Shown here: piece by piece, positions 9,091 to 17,639 of the stretch
How the letters are laid out: each line of letters opens with the position of its first letter
Position numbering within the stretch: position 1 is the first letter of the stretch
DNA from: SXOA01 sp046153945
Lineage (GTDB): Bacteria > Planctomycetota > Planctomycetia > Pirellulales > Pirellulaceae
NCBI GenBank assembly: GCA_046153945.1
Contig: JBJXFF010000168.1
Span: 22,973-86,972 of the forward strand
DNA length: 64,000 nt
Direction: 5' to 3'
Translations under genes and position numbers: made by a program
Notes under the pieces: model-generated
Seen by the model: only the letters and a program-made list of their open reading frames with translations
Databases searched by the model: none
Told to the model about the DNA's origin: nothing

Positions 9091-10464
9091 TCAATCTGCC
9101 TGAGGTGGAAGCGGAAGTGACAGTTCGCGAGTAGGCGGTACTGTGGCAATCGGCCTCTCGTCGGCTCGATAGAACCAGCGATTCCAACTCGCCGGCAATG
9201 CAATTTCGCAGCCTAGCTTGACCCGATCATTGGCCAATAGGTCAGCCTCAAAGCGGACATACATAGGGAGTACTTGCTCGCTCTGGCGGTAGTACCGCTG
9301 CAAGTTGTCCGGGATTGTGATATACCGCTCACCGAATCGGCGGACCTGGCAAGGGACTGCTCCGCCATGCGGCCCGGAACAGATAACGGTCGCTTGTCCC
9401 TTCTTGAAGCTGCTCGCCTGCTCTTGAGAGAGGTAGATGATTCCCCCCACGGAGTTGTCCTCCAGGATCTCCAGCAGCACGCTTGCCGCATCGACTTGCT
9501 CGCCGCTGAAGTAGTTGGACCGGATGACTTGCCCTCCCACCGGAGCCCGAATCAACCCTTCTTCGATCAGCGTCCGCAAACGGGAGAGTTCTGATTGCAA
9601 GTACTCGATGCGAAGCATGAGCGGCTTTAATTGAGCGGAGTCGTTTTCCAGAATGGAGGCGTCCGCCAGCTTTTTGCGCTCCGCAACGGCAACTTTGACC
9701 TTTTCGAGCCTGTCCTTCTGGCCTTGGAAGGCGAATTGCGTCTCTTCCAACATTTCCAGGCTGATTGCCCCTCGTTCCTGCAGCACTTTGTCGCGTCCGT
9801 AGCGGGACTCTAGTTCGGCGAGTTTGGCCTGTTGCTCGGCCATGTCTCCCCAAAGCTCGAAATAATCCGCGGCGGCGCGCTGAGCCAGATCCGCCTGTTG
9901 ACGGGCCTGCCACTGCAACTTGGAAACCTCCGCATCGAGCGTCCCTTGGGCAATGCGTAATTCGTCCCCCGCTCGTGCCAAACGCTGCGTAAGTTCCAGA
10001 TTCTCCACGGTCATTAACAATTGGCCCTGGGCGACGTGGTCCCCTTCGCGGATATGAAGGGCGCGCACATTGCCTCCCTGTGGAGCCGGCACATGGATCA
10101 CGCGGCCGGTAATGTGTCCGTAGGCATCGTAACGAAGGAACGAGTTCCAAATGCCGTAAGCGCCCGCGCCGAAAATGCACAGAAGTATGCCACCTACGAA
10201 GAATCGCCCTTTGGGACGTTTGGCGGCGGGAGTGGATCGTCCCAACATGGGGGCCGGCAGAACCGCACCCGCAGCCGCGGGCAAGACGGCATTGGGCAGC
10301 AAGGCCGCGGAACTTTCGGGAAACCAGCGGGAGGGCTTGCGCGTGGGTGTATGTGGGGCAGGCGCTTCGGCTGTCGAACCGGCATCGACCGGCGTGCCAG
10401 TGAAACCGCGCATGCGACGAGCGGGTGCTGGGTCGCCTGGAGGATTGTTGGCCGGGGGCGTCAT
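9091..10464 (-). CDS. HlyD-type membrane fusion protein (Alg44-like partner of a polymer synthase)
   Basis: 457 residues from the ATG at 10464; a start four codons upstream is also open. A long Pro/Ala-rich cytoplasmic tail (about 1-90) precedes one membrane helix ('VGGILLCIFGAGAYGIW'). Then comes a biotinyl-lipoyl-like half motif ('VIHVPAPQGGNVRALHI', 'EGDHVAQGQLLMTVEN'), a long coiled coil (about 170-300), the second lipoyl half ('LIRAPVGGQVIRSNYF', 'GEQVDAASVLLEI') and a beta-barrel end. This is the HlyD/MFP layout. Such proteins act with ABC exporters or, as in alginate Alg44 and similar systems, with GT2 synthases. No ABC exporter is adjacent, while a PilZ regulator and a GT2 follow directly, so the second role is favoured. 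Confidence 0.8.
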   Translation of the reverse strand: MTPPANNPPGDPAPARRMRGFTGTPVDAGSTAEAPAPHTPTRKPSRWFPESSAALLPNAVLPAAAGAVLPAPMLGRSTPAAKRPKGRFFVGGILLCIFGAGAYGIWNSFLRYDAYGHITGRVIHVPAPQGGNVRALHIREGDHVAQGQLLMTVENLELTQRLARAGDELRIAQGTLDAEVSKLQWQARQQADLAQRAAADYFELWGDMAEQQAKLAELESRYGRDKVLQERGAISLEMLEETQFAFQGQKDRLEKVKVAVAERKKLADASILENDSAQLKPLMLRIEYLQSELSRLRTLIEEGLIRAPVGGQVIRSNYFSGEQVDAASVLLEILEDNSVGGIIYLSQEQASSFKKGQATVICSGPHGGAVPCQVRRFGERYITIPDNLQRYYRQSEQVLPMYVRFEADLLANDRVKLGCEIALPASWNRWFYRADERPIATVPPTRELSLPLPPQAD

Positions 10465-10726
10465 CGCTAATCGCAATCGACGAGTACGCGGAACGTGTCT
10501 TTCGCTACCCAGGCGCAGACACCTACAACCCCCTAATATTCATTCGGAGTGGGTGTCAAGGAACTCCAATCGATAGTCAGTTTCCCCCTTAAGGAATGGG
10601 ATTCCGGTCTTGGAGTCTGTGACTCGCAGGAATCATGACGAAACAATCAATTGCCAAGTGAATAGTGCCCAAAGATTCGCCGCCCGCATGTCTAGAGGGC
10701 GAGAGCGTTCTCATCGATTGTCGCAA

Positions 10727-12793
10727 TTATTCCGACGACTTCAGTTTCAGGGGTAACGCGGAAAGTGGCGGTTTGTCCTTCGTAACTTTGGGGCGATAAC
10801 TTTCGTAGGAGTGGATGGCCAAGCCGCGATAGGTCTTAAACCGGACAAAATCTTGCTCGGCTAAACCCGATTGCAGTCGAAGTTCCGAGGGTGTTTCTTC
10901 TGCGAAGGTGCATTTTGAAGGCATCACCGCCGCGGCACTGAATCCGGGAATGATGCGATCCTCCGCCAGTAGTTTGACATCCTGGACTGCGAATGCTCGC
11001 CATTCTCCGCTCTTGCTAATTGCAGCGGCAACCTGAGCCTGAACCTTTTCGATTTGTTCCTGCGGCCCAGAATTCCCGGAATTGCCAAAGTGCTTTGCAA
11101 TTTCCGCCAACGCCATTGCGGCTGCGGCGCGCTGCTCCGGAGTGCTGTTCCTCGGGCGCTCGATGCCCACATGAATGTTCACTCCATCATCAAGACGATT
11201 CAGCCTCAGCCCCTGGAGGCGGCGGAGGTTGGCAAAGTGTTTGGCATTGCCCCGCAGAGCCGTGCGGAATTGCTCTCGGGGGAGTCCCACGATGAACTGC
11301 ACTTCGGCCGGTTCTGCCGCCAATGTCTCAATTCCCATGAAGACTTCAGCCTGTGTATCTCCACTGCCGCGATGTTCCAGAATTCCGCGTCCGTGATAAA
11401 TCATCCCATCGGGCCCGTCCGCGCTATCGCGGTAGTTCATAATCCCTACCACGTCCAATAGATCCAGGCAATGAAAGCTCGCCGGCTGGCGAATGTTTTG
11501 AAAGGTGACCTCGCCAGGATAGCTGGCGGATGGGACTTCCCTCTCCTGCCACCAGAAAGGAATGTCCACGCCAAAGCGAAACTCCGCTCGACTCCTGCGA
11601 GCAGCGGTGACCCGCCGCTGACATTCCGCATTGAGCTGCAAAAACTCTTCCAGGATTCTTTCCCGCAGTTCCTGCTCTTCCCATCCAAGCAGAAGATACG
11701 GCTCGTTGTCGAAATGAATGCCATCAAATCGCTGATCCGGCGGCGAAGCAGCGTTGAACTTGATAACGCCGTCGACCACGGCCAGAGGTATGTGATGATT
11801 TTCCTTAACGGCATATTCCGGCGCTCCGTCCAGCGCATCGACTCGAATCTTGCGTGAATGAGCCGATCGAATGAAATTGCCCCACTGCTCTTCGTTCGCG
11901 ATGATGCAGCGTGGCTCGCCACTTCCGGTCCCCAGTCCTCCCGGCTCGATCTTGTAATCAAGCTGCATCCAAAGTTGGTTGATCTGTTCCTCCTCGCAAA
12001 AATCCAATAGCTCACCGCACTGCCGCGGATCGGCGAGGATGGACTTGGCCGTCCACACCCAAAGCGCGCGGGGTAGGACGCTTTCTTGCGAGGTTCTCGT
12101 CACTTTCTCGGATGGAAAGGTAGCTTGCTCGGGAGAAATCTCAGCACGCTCCAAATTCGCCCGACGCTTGAAGCTCACGTCATCGACAAAGACCACCGCT
12201 TTACCCGGCGAGCGGAAGTTAAGCGTCAGGCCTCCTAACTCTCGCCGATTTAATCCTTCGAGCGAGCCCAGCGGCACTACGACTTCCTGCCATTTGGTAG
12301 TCACGCCGCCGGGCAAGTAGTCGGATACTTCTCCCAGCCGCACGCTGTCTTGCTTGCCAATCCACGTCTTGTCGGCCAGTTGCACATCAAAAGACTCATT
12401 CCCTTTCTCCCCTCGGACCCAAATTGACAAGTACGCAAAGCCGCTTGCGTCGAAGTACTTGGGCTCCGCCGAGTGCATGTCAAAAAAGTGAATCCACGCG
12501 CCGCAAAATCCGATTTCCTGGCGGTTCACTTCCAAGCGGAGGCTCTTGCCAGTCTTTCCATGAAAGGCTTGAGCCGTGCGCAGCGACTTGGCAAGCGACG
12601 GTGCTGCCTCAAACGTACTGCGATAGCCGCCCAGCGAATTCTGAATGTCGCCGTCGAAGCTATCAACCAGCAACACGTCCGCTGCGGTGGATGACTTCTC
12701 CACCGGCTCCGAGGCGAGCGCACATGTCGCAGCGCCGCAGAGCAGCAGAAGGCACAGTGGTGCGGGAGCGAGCTTGTGCATTCGATCTTGCAT
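10727..12793 (-). CDS. Exported CBM-like + TIM-barrel protein, putative glycoside hydrolase
   Basis: 688 residues with a clear Sec signal ('LCLLLLCGAATCALA'). Residues about 40-210 look like a jelly-roll carbohydrate-binding or CIA30/CBM11-type module ('DVLLVDSFDGD', 'LGGLTLNFRSPGKAVVFVDDVSF'). Residues about 240-500 contain 'LPRALWVWTAKSI', 'INQLWMQLDY', 'KIRVDALDGAPEY', 'RFDGIHFDNEPYLL' and 'VVGIMNYRD', the strand pattern of a TIM barrel, with the Asp/Glu pair in 'HFDNEP' as candidate catalytic acids. No GH family number can be given from sight. The start is 2 nt downstream of the previous stop, so it forms an operon with the tandem-domain protein. A hydrolase next to a polymer synthase would fit matrix trimming, which is inference. 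Confidence 0.6.
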   Translation of the reverse strand: MQDRMHKLAPAPLCLLLLCGAATCALASEPVEKSSTAADVLLVDSFDGDIQNSLGGYRSTFEAAPSLAKSLRTAQAFHGKTGKSLRLEVNRQEIGFCGAWIHFFDMHSAEPKYFDASGFAYLSIWVRGEKGNESFDVQLADKTWIGKQDSVRLGEVSDYLPGGVTTKWQEVVVPLGSLEGLNRRELGGLTLNFRSPGKAVVFVDDVSFKRRANLERAEISPEQATFPSEKVTRTSQESVLPRALWVWTAKSILADPRQCGELLDFCEEEQINQLWMQLDYKIEPGGLGTGSGEPRCIIANEEQWGNFIRSAHSRKIRVDALDGAPEYAVKENHHIPLAVVDGVIKFNAASPPDQRFDGIHFDNEPYLLLGWEEQELRERILEEFLQLNAECQRRVTAARRSRAEFRFGVDIPFWWQEREVPSASYPGEVTFQNIRQPASFHCLDLLDVVGIMNYRDSADGPDGMIYHGRGILEHRGSGDTQAEVFMGIETLAAEPAEVQFIVGLPREQFRTALRGNAKHFANLRRLQGLRLNRLDDGVNIHVGIERPRNSTPEQRAAAAMALAEIAKHFGNSGNSGPQEQIEKVQAQVAAAISKSGEWRAFAVQDVKLLAEDRIIPGFSAAAVMPSKCTFAEETPSELRLQSGLAEQDFVRFKTYRGLAIHSYESYRPKVTKDKPPLSALPLKLKSSE

Positions 12794-12795
12794 GC

Positions 12796-13632
12796 CTATT
12801 TCCCGTCTTTTCCTTCGGGGCGTTCCAATGTCACAAGCACTTCCTTGCTCCTGGGTATTCCAGGAGGAAGGCCTTCAAACGAGATTCCCGTGACGAACCT
12901 TTCAGCCGCCTTGGCGCTAGAAAACGTCAGGACTGCCACACGGAATTTTGTCCCACTTGGCGTCTTTTCATTGCCAAAGCGGGCAGTGCTGGTGAAGGCT
13001 CCTTCTTCGCCAAACTTGGCCTGACCCTGGACCCACCACTCGTCGTTCTGATTGTCACAACGAACTATGACTACCGGCCAACCTTCGCTGGTCATTTTGC
13101 CGGTGACTTCCGTGACGGTCTTTACCTTGGCGTCCGGCGTCGGATACGTCACTGCCCCAACCGCGGGCGTCTTGTCCGCCGCCTTGGCCGTGGTTGCTTT
13201 ACCGAGCACAACAGGAATGACCTCGGAATGAGCGACGCTTTCGGGGACGACCGCCAGCGATTCCTTGCCGCGGAAAATGTCCACTTCTTCGTCACTGGTA
13301 AGTACGACGATCGCAATATGGAATTTCGTTCCGCTGGCCGTCTTGTCATTCCCGAAGCGAAGTTTGGCTTTGAACAGACCGCGATCATTGGGTTCCACCG
13401 GTGGCTGTGGATACCATTCGCCTCCTGGAACATCCGGCCGGATGAGGACCACGGGCTGGCCAGGAATGCTGATTCTGCCGACGACTTCCTGCATCGGCTC
13501 GACGACTTCGTCCCTTTTGGGACTGACAATACTGGCCGGTGCCTTTTCAGCGGCAGAGATAGGATGGCTCCATGCTAAGAGCCAGGCGGCGGCGACGGCC
13601 CCGCCAATTCTTACAGAATCTGTGATTCTCAT
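12796..13632 (-). CDS. Exported protein made of two tandem copies of an unnamed domain of about 100 residues
   Basis: 278 residues from the ATG at 13632, chosen because GGAGG lies 7-8 nt upstream and a signal peptide follows directly ('GGAVAAAWLLAWSHPISAA'). The mature part is an internal duplication. Copy 1 has 'EVVGRISIPGQPVVLIRPD', 'EWYPQ' and 'FGNDKTASGTKFHIAIV'; copy 2 has 'EVTGKMTSEGWPVVIVRCD', 'EWWVQ' and 'FGNEKTPSGTKFRVAVL'. I do not recognise a named family; the pattern suggests a beta-sandwich. It is the first gene of an operon with the putative glycosidase, so a carbohydrate- or matrix-binding role is conceivable but unproven. Confidence 0.65.
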   Translation of the reverse strand: MRITDSVRIGGAVAAAWLLAWSHPISAAEKAPASIVSPKRDEVVEPMQEVVGRISIPGQPVVLIRPDVPGGEWYPQPPVEPNDRGLFKAKLRFGNDKTASGTKFHIAIVVLTSDEEVDIFRGKESLAVVPESVAHSEVIPVVLGKATTAKAADKTPAVGAVTYPTPDAKVKTVTEVTGKMTSEGWPVVIVRCDNQNDEWWVQGQAKFGEEGAFTSTARFGNEKTPSGTKFRVAVLTFSSAKAAERFVTGISFEGLPPGIPRSKEVLVTLERPEGKDGK

Positions 13633-13962
13633 TTCTAGACCTCCACGAGTTTTGCCCCCTCGGGTTTGGTCACGCACAAGGGAGCTTAACCCCCCCCTCA
13701 TGGCGAGTCCAAGAGACATGCCGCAATTGCGAGTGTTTTTTCCGAAAAGCCTGTCTCGCATTAGGTTTACGGAAGAATATCCCGTCGCGCAAAGGTGCGA
13801 GGATAGTGAAAGAAGACCGCGCAGGAAGGGTTCGGGGGCGGCCCGTGCTACCGTTCAGTCGCGCGCGACCCTAATAACCGGACTTATCCGGCCAGAATAG
13901 CCGTTACGGCACACATAAACCGAACCTAGAGGAGGAGTCCCACTCTTCCAGAGGATTATTGC
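13633..13962. promoter_or_regulatory. Divergent intergenic region between the tandem-domain operon and the outer-membrane channel gene
   Basis: About 330 bp with no credible gene. It separates the minus-strand operon starting at 13632 from the plus-strand channel gene at 13963, so promoters in both directions must lie here. The only site I can name is the GGAGG ribosome-binding site of the minus-strand gene. No clear operator palindrome or riboswitch was seen. Confidence 0.4.
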
Positions 13963-15762
13963 GTGCTTGGCAACGGCACAACGAAAGGTCAGTCTCATAA
14001 TCCGAGCGCCGTTGCGCTCAAGGCTGCGCTTGGAAAGAAGATGCTAGCGTGGTTGTTGTGCATTTTGGCCGCTGCCGGCTGCCGCACATCTCGCGAGGAA
14101 TACATTCAAAATGGATACAAAGTTGGGCCAAACTATAGCACCCCGGAGGCAGAGGTTGCTTCTCAATGGATTGACTACCGGGACCAGCGAGTGAGCACCG
14201 CGGAACCTGCCGGTTGGGACTGGTGGAAGGTCTTCAACGACCCAGCATTGGACTCGCTGATTCGCATCGCCAGCGAGCAAAATCTGACCATGCAAGAAGC
14301 CAGCTTCCGCATCCTGGAGGCACGAGCCCGGCGGGACATGATTGCCGGATACCAATTGCCGCAGACCCAAACCCTCTCCGGCAACATGCAGAACCAGCAG
14401 CTAAGCCTGGCGGCTGGCTTTCCTTCGGGGGGACTTGGGGGTCTGCCGGCAGGAACCCCCCGCCAGTTCAATGTTTGGACTTCCGGTCCGCAAGTGGCTT
14501 GGGAACTCGATTTCTGGGGCCGCTTTCGCCGCGCCGTGGAATCCGCCGATGCCGACCTGGGGGCTGCGGTTGGCAATTTCGATCATGTGCTTGTGATTCT
14601 CTACAGCGATGTCGCCTCCGCGTATGTGCAAATTCGCATCGCGGAACAGCGCCTCCAGTATGCGAAGTCCAACGTGGAATTTCAGAAACGGTCGCTGGAA
14701 CTCACCCAAATCCGGGAGGAGGAAGGGAAGGCCTGTACGCTCGACATTTCACAGGCGACCACTAATCTGGCCTCCACCGAGGCCCTCATTCCCGACCTGG
14801 AAGTGCAATTGCGGCAGGGACAGAACCGGCTCTGCGTGCTGCTGGGCCGTCCGCCGACAGACATCGACTCGCTGGTGGAAGAGTCCATGCAAATTCCCAA
14901 GGTGCCGCCACAAGTCGCCCTGGGAATTCCGGCGGAACTTTTGCGACGAAGGCCCGACGTGCGGCAAGCAGAGCGAGAGTTAGCGGCTCAAAGTGCCCGC
15001 ATCGGCATCGCGGAATCGGAGTTGTATCCGGCCCTTCGCATCAACGGCGCGGTCTTTGTGCAAGCGAATCAATTCAACAACCTGTTCACGGGAAGTGCCC
15101 TCGCTGGCAGCGTGGGCCCGTCGTTTAGCTGGAATATCTTCAACTACGGGCGCCTGGGAAAGGGAGTCGACGTGGAGGAAGCGAAGTACATGCAGAAGGC
15201 CATCCATTACCAAAACACCGTGCTGAATGCCAACCGGGAGGCGGAAGATGCCATGGTCACGTTTCTGAGGGCTCAGGACCGAGCGCGCGTGCTGCGAAAA
15301 GGAGTCGACGCGGCCATCGTATCGCGTAACCTGACCAGCGATCTTTACGAGGCGGGCAAGGCTGACTTCGGCCGCGTCTTTTTCGCAGAGTATTTTTTGG
15401 TGTTGCAGCAGGACGAACTAGCTCAGGCCGAAGGGGCCATTGCCCTGAGCTTGATTGACTTGTACCGCGCCCTTGGCGGCGGGTGGCAGGCTGCGCCAGA
15501 AGAGATTTCCGTGCGTCCCTTTGAGCCCGCCGATTCCGAGGCGGAGGAAGTTCCACCACCCGCTTCTGCCGTAGGCAATGCCAATGCGAAGGCTATTGGC
15601 CCCCAGGCTGCTCCCTACTTTGGATCGACACGGCACGCGGAATATGCTTGGAGAGATCCGTCGTCCCTAATGCCTGCAACGAAGCTGGAACCTGTCGACG
15701 CAGTAAACGCTCGTAACGAAAAGTCGCTTACTTGCCGTCTACCCGTCCCAACATCGGAGTGA
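13963..15762 (+). CDS. NodT/CusC-type outer-membrane efflux lipoprotein (TolC family)
   Basis: Up to 599 residues. Signature stretches are 'YKVGPNYSTPEAEVASQW', 'WWKVFNDPALDSLIRIA', 'QVAWELDFWGRFRRAVE', 'LLRRRPDVRQAERELAAQ' and 'GPSFSWNIFNYGR', the standard order for RND-associated outer-membrane factors. A lipobox ('CILAAAGC') gives a lipid-anchored N-terminus. The GTG at 13963 keeps a basic 'LGKK' n-region; the ATG at 14041, with GGAAAG upstream, would start at MLAWLLC without basic residues, so the longer form is listed. A tail of about 90 residues after the last coiled-coil repeat is longer than usual. No RND pump or periplasmic adaptor is adjacent; the HlyD-like protein 3.5 kb away is the nearest possible partner. 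Confidence 0.85.
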   Translation: MLGNGTTKGQSHNPSAVALKAALGKKMLAWLLCILAAAGCRTSREEYIQNGYKVGPNYSTPEAEVASQWIDYRDQRVSTAEPAGWDWWKVFNDPALDSLIRIASEQNLTMQEASFRILEARARRDMIAGYQLPQTQTLSGNMQNQQLSLAAGFPSGGLGGLPAGTPRQFNVWTSGPQVAWELDFWGRFRRAVESADADLGAAVGNFDHVLVILYSDVASAYVQIRIAEQRLQYAKSNVEFQKRSLELTQIREEEGKACTLDISQATTNLASTEALIPDLEVQLRQGQNRLCVLLGRPPTDIDSLVEESMQIPKVPPQVALGIPAELLRRRPDVRQAERELAAQSARIGIAESELYPALRINGAVFVQANQFNNLFTGSALAGSVGPSFSWNIFNYGRLGKGVDVEEAKYMQKAIHYQNTVLNANREAEDAMVTFLRAQDRARVLRKGVDAAIVSRNLTSDLYEAGKADFGRVFFAEYFLVLQQDELAQAEGAIALSLIDLYRALGGGWQAAPEEISVRPFEPADSEAEEVPPPASAVGNANAKAIGPQAAPYFGSTRHAEYAWRDPSSLMPATKLEPVDAVNARNEKSLTCRLPVPTSE

Positions 15763-15786
15763 TAGCGACCAGCGTACCAAGCAAGA

Positions 15787-17586
15787 CTACTCGTCTTCCG
15801 TCACTTCCGCTTGCAACTCGCACCATCGCTCTTCCGCTGTGGTCAGTTCTGTTCCAAGAGCGGTAACTTCATTGTGCAGGCGAAGCGCCTCCGCAGGGTC
15901 CGTTGCCGACATGAGCCGGGTGTTGGCTTGCTTCCTTTCGCCATCCAGCCGGGCAATCGTCCTCTCCAGGTTGGTCATCTCTTTGCGGATTTCCCGCTCG
16001 CTTCGCCGGGCGGCGCGATGGTCCGGCTTGGCGGGTTTCGACGTTTTCAGAGCACTCGCCGGCGGCTTCGCCATTCCCTTGGCTAGTTCGCGCTCGCCAT
16101 CGTCAATTTCTTTATTGACGGAATAGAGGTAGGAGTCGTAATCCCCGCGATAGTTCGTGACATGGCCGTCGCGGACTTCGATGATGCAAGTAGCTACGCG
16201 CTTCATAAAATGGCGGTCGTGGCTGGTGAAGATAACAGTCCCTTGATAAGCCAGGAGCGCTTCGGCGAGAGCCTCCACGGTATCCACATCCAAGTGGTTG
16301 CCCGGTTCGTCCAGCACCAGCACGTTGTAATTGCTGAGCAAGAGCCCCGCCAGGCAGAGTCGGGCGCGTTCACCGCCGGAAAGGACGCTGATTTTCTTCT
16401 TCACGGCATCGCCACGAAACAGCAGTGCGCCGGCCAGGTCAAGAATCTGCTGCGTCTTGGTCCCAGTGGCTGCGTTGTATTCGAGGTATTCGAGCACCGT
16501 CTGTTTGTCTGGCAAACTGGTGTAAACATGTTGGGCATAAATTCCCACATTGCAGCCATGCCCCCAGCGGATTTCGCCCGCGAGCGGCTCTAGTGAATCA
16601 ACAACGGTTCGGAGAAACGTCGTTTTTCCTTGGCCGTTGTCACCGACGATGGCGGCGCGCGAGCCGTGGTCGATTTCCAGATTGATGTCGTCAGCGATTT
16701 GCCGGTCCTCATATCCCATGGCCAAATCGTTGCAGCGGAGGGCAGCGCCTTTGCGAGGTTCCACCCGGGGTGCTTGGATATTTGCCGTTGGCTCATCGCT
16801 AGCGATCTCGATAACCTCGAGCTTTTCGAGTTGCTTGCTCTTGGAACGGGCGCGAGTGGCGGTGCTGGCCCGAGCCTTGTTTTTGGCGATGAATTCTTCA
16901 AGATGCCGGCGTTTTGCCAGCACGCCGGCATTGGCTCGCTCTTCATGCAGGCGGCGGTCAGCTTGGAACTCGAGGAAACCGTCAATCTTGCCGGGGAACA
17001 TTGTCAGCTTTCCGCGGGAAAGATCGAGCGTGGCACTACAGGTTGCGCCGAGAAACGCCCGGTCGTGTGAAACGATTAAGCAGGCCTGATCGTAGTGGCG
17101 GAGGAAGTGCTCGAGCAGGATCTGCGTGCGGAGATCCAGGAAGTTTGTCGGTTCGTCAAGCAGAAGAAGATTCGGTTCGTGCAATAGCAAAGCCGCCAGT
17201 TTCACGCGCGTTTGCCAACCGCCAGAGAGTTTGGCGAGCGGCCCTTCCAAATAGGCGCCTTTGAGTTCAAACTCACCCGCCACTTCTCCACATTTCCAGT
17301 CCGGCTGGCCACTGTCGCGCATTAGGAATTCCAGCGCCGTCTCCCCCGGCTGAAAGGGATCGTGTTGCCGCAAGTAGCCGATTTGCAATTTGGGGTGACG
17401 AACGACTTCGCCGCGGTCGAGTTCTTCCTCGCCGAGCAGCACCTTCAGCAGCGTGCTCTTTCCAGCCCCATTCCGGCCGACGAAGCCGACTTTTACATCA
17501 TCTGTAATTGTCGCTTCCGCGCCGTCGAGCAGAATCTGATCGCCGTAGCGCTTATAAGCGTTTTTGATTTGCAGTAATACAGCCAT
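15787..17586 (-). CDS. ABC-F family ATPase
   Basis: 599 residues, two ABC cassettes in one chain and no membrane segment, which defines ABC-F. Cassette 1: Walker A 'GRNGAGKST', signature 'LSGGW', Walker B 'LLLLDEPTNFLD'. Cassette 2: Walker A 'GDNGQGKTT', signature 'LSGGERARLCLAGLL', Walker B 'VLVLDEPGNHLD'. A charged interdomain linker (about 235-270) and a C-terminal coiled coil (about 515-595) are present. ABC-F proteins act in the cytoplasm on ribosomes, freeing stalled complexes or protecting against antibiotics. Which subfamily it belongs to cannot be settled by eye. It lies 53 nt downstream of a second ABC-F gene on the same strand. Confidence 0.9.
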   Translation of the reverse strand: MAVLLQIKNAYKRYGDQILLDGAEATITDDVKVGFVGRNGAGKSTLLKVLLGEEELDRGEVVRHPKLQIGYLRQHDPFQPGETALEFLMRDSGQPDWKCGEVAGEFELKGAYLEGPLAKLSGGWQTRVKLAALLLHEPNLLLLDEPTNFLDLRTQILLEHFLRHYDQACLIVSHDRAFLGATCSATLDLSRGKLTMFPGKIDGFLEFQADRRLHEERANAGVLAKRRHLEEFIAKNKARASTATRARSKSKQLEKLEVIEIASDEPTANIQAPRVEPRKGAALRCNDLAMGYEDRQIADDINLEIDHGSRAAIVGDNGQGKTTFLRTVVDSLEPLAGEIRWGHGCNVGIYAQHVYTSLPDKQTVLEYLEYNAATGTKTQQILDLAGALLFRGDAVKKKISVLSGGERARLCLAGLLLSNYNVLVLDEPGNHLDVDTVEALAEALLAYQGTVIFTSHDRHFMKRVATCIIEVRDGHVTNYRGDYDSYLYSVNKEIDDGERELAKGMAKPPASALKTSKPAKPDHRAARRSEREIRKEMTNLERTIARLDGERKQANTRLMSATDPAEALRLHNEVTALGTELTTAEERWCELQAEVTEDE

Positions 17587-17639
17587 GCCAATCGATCCTC
17601 ACTCGTCGTCCTATAAAACACTAACTACTTGTGTCGCCG

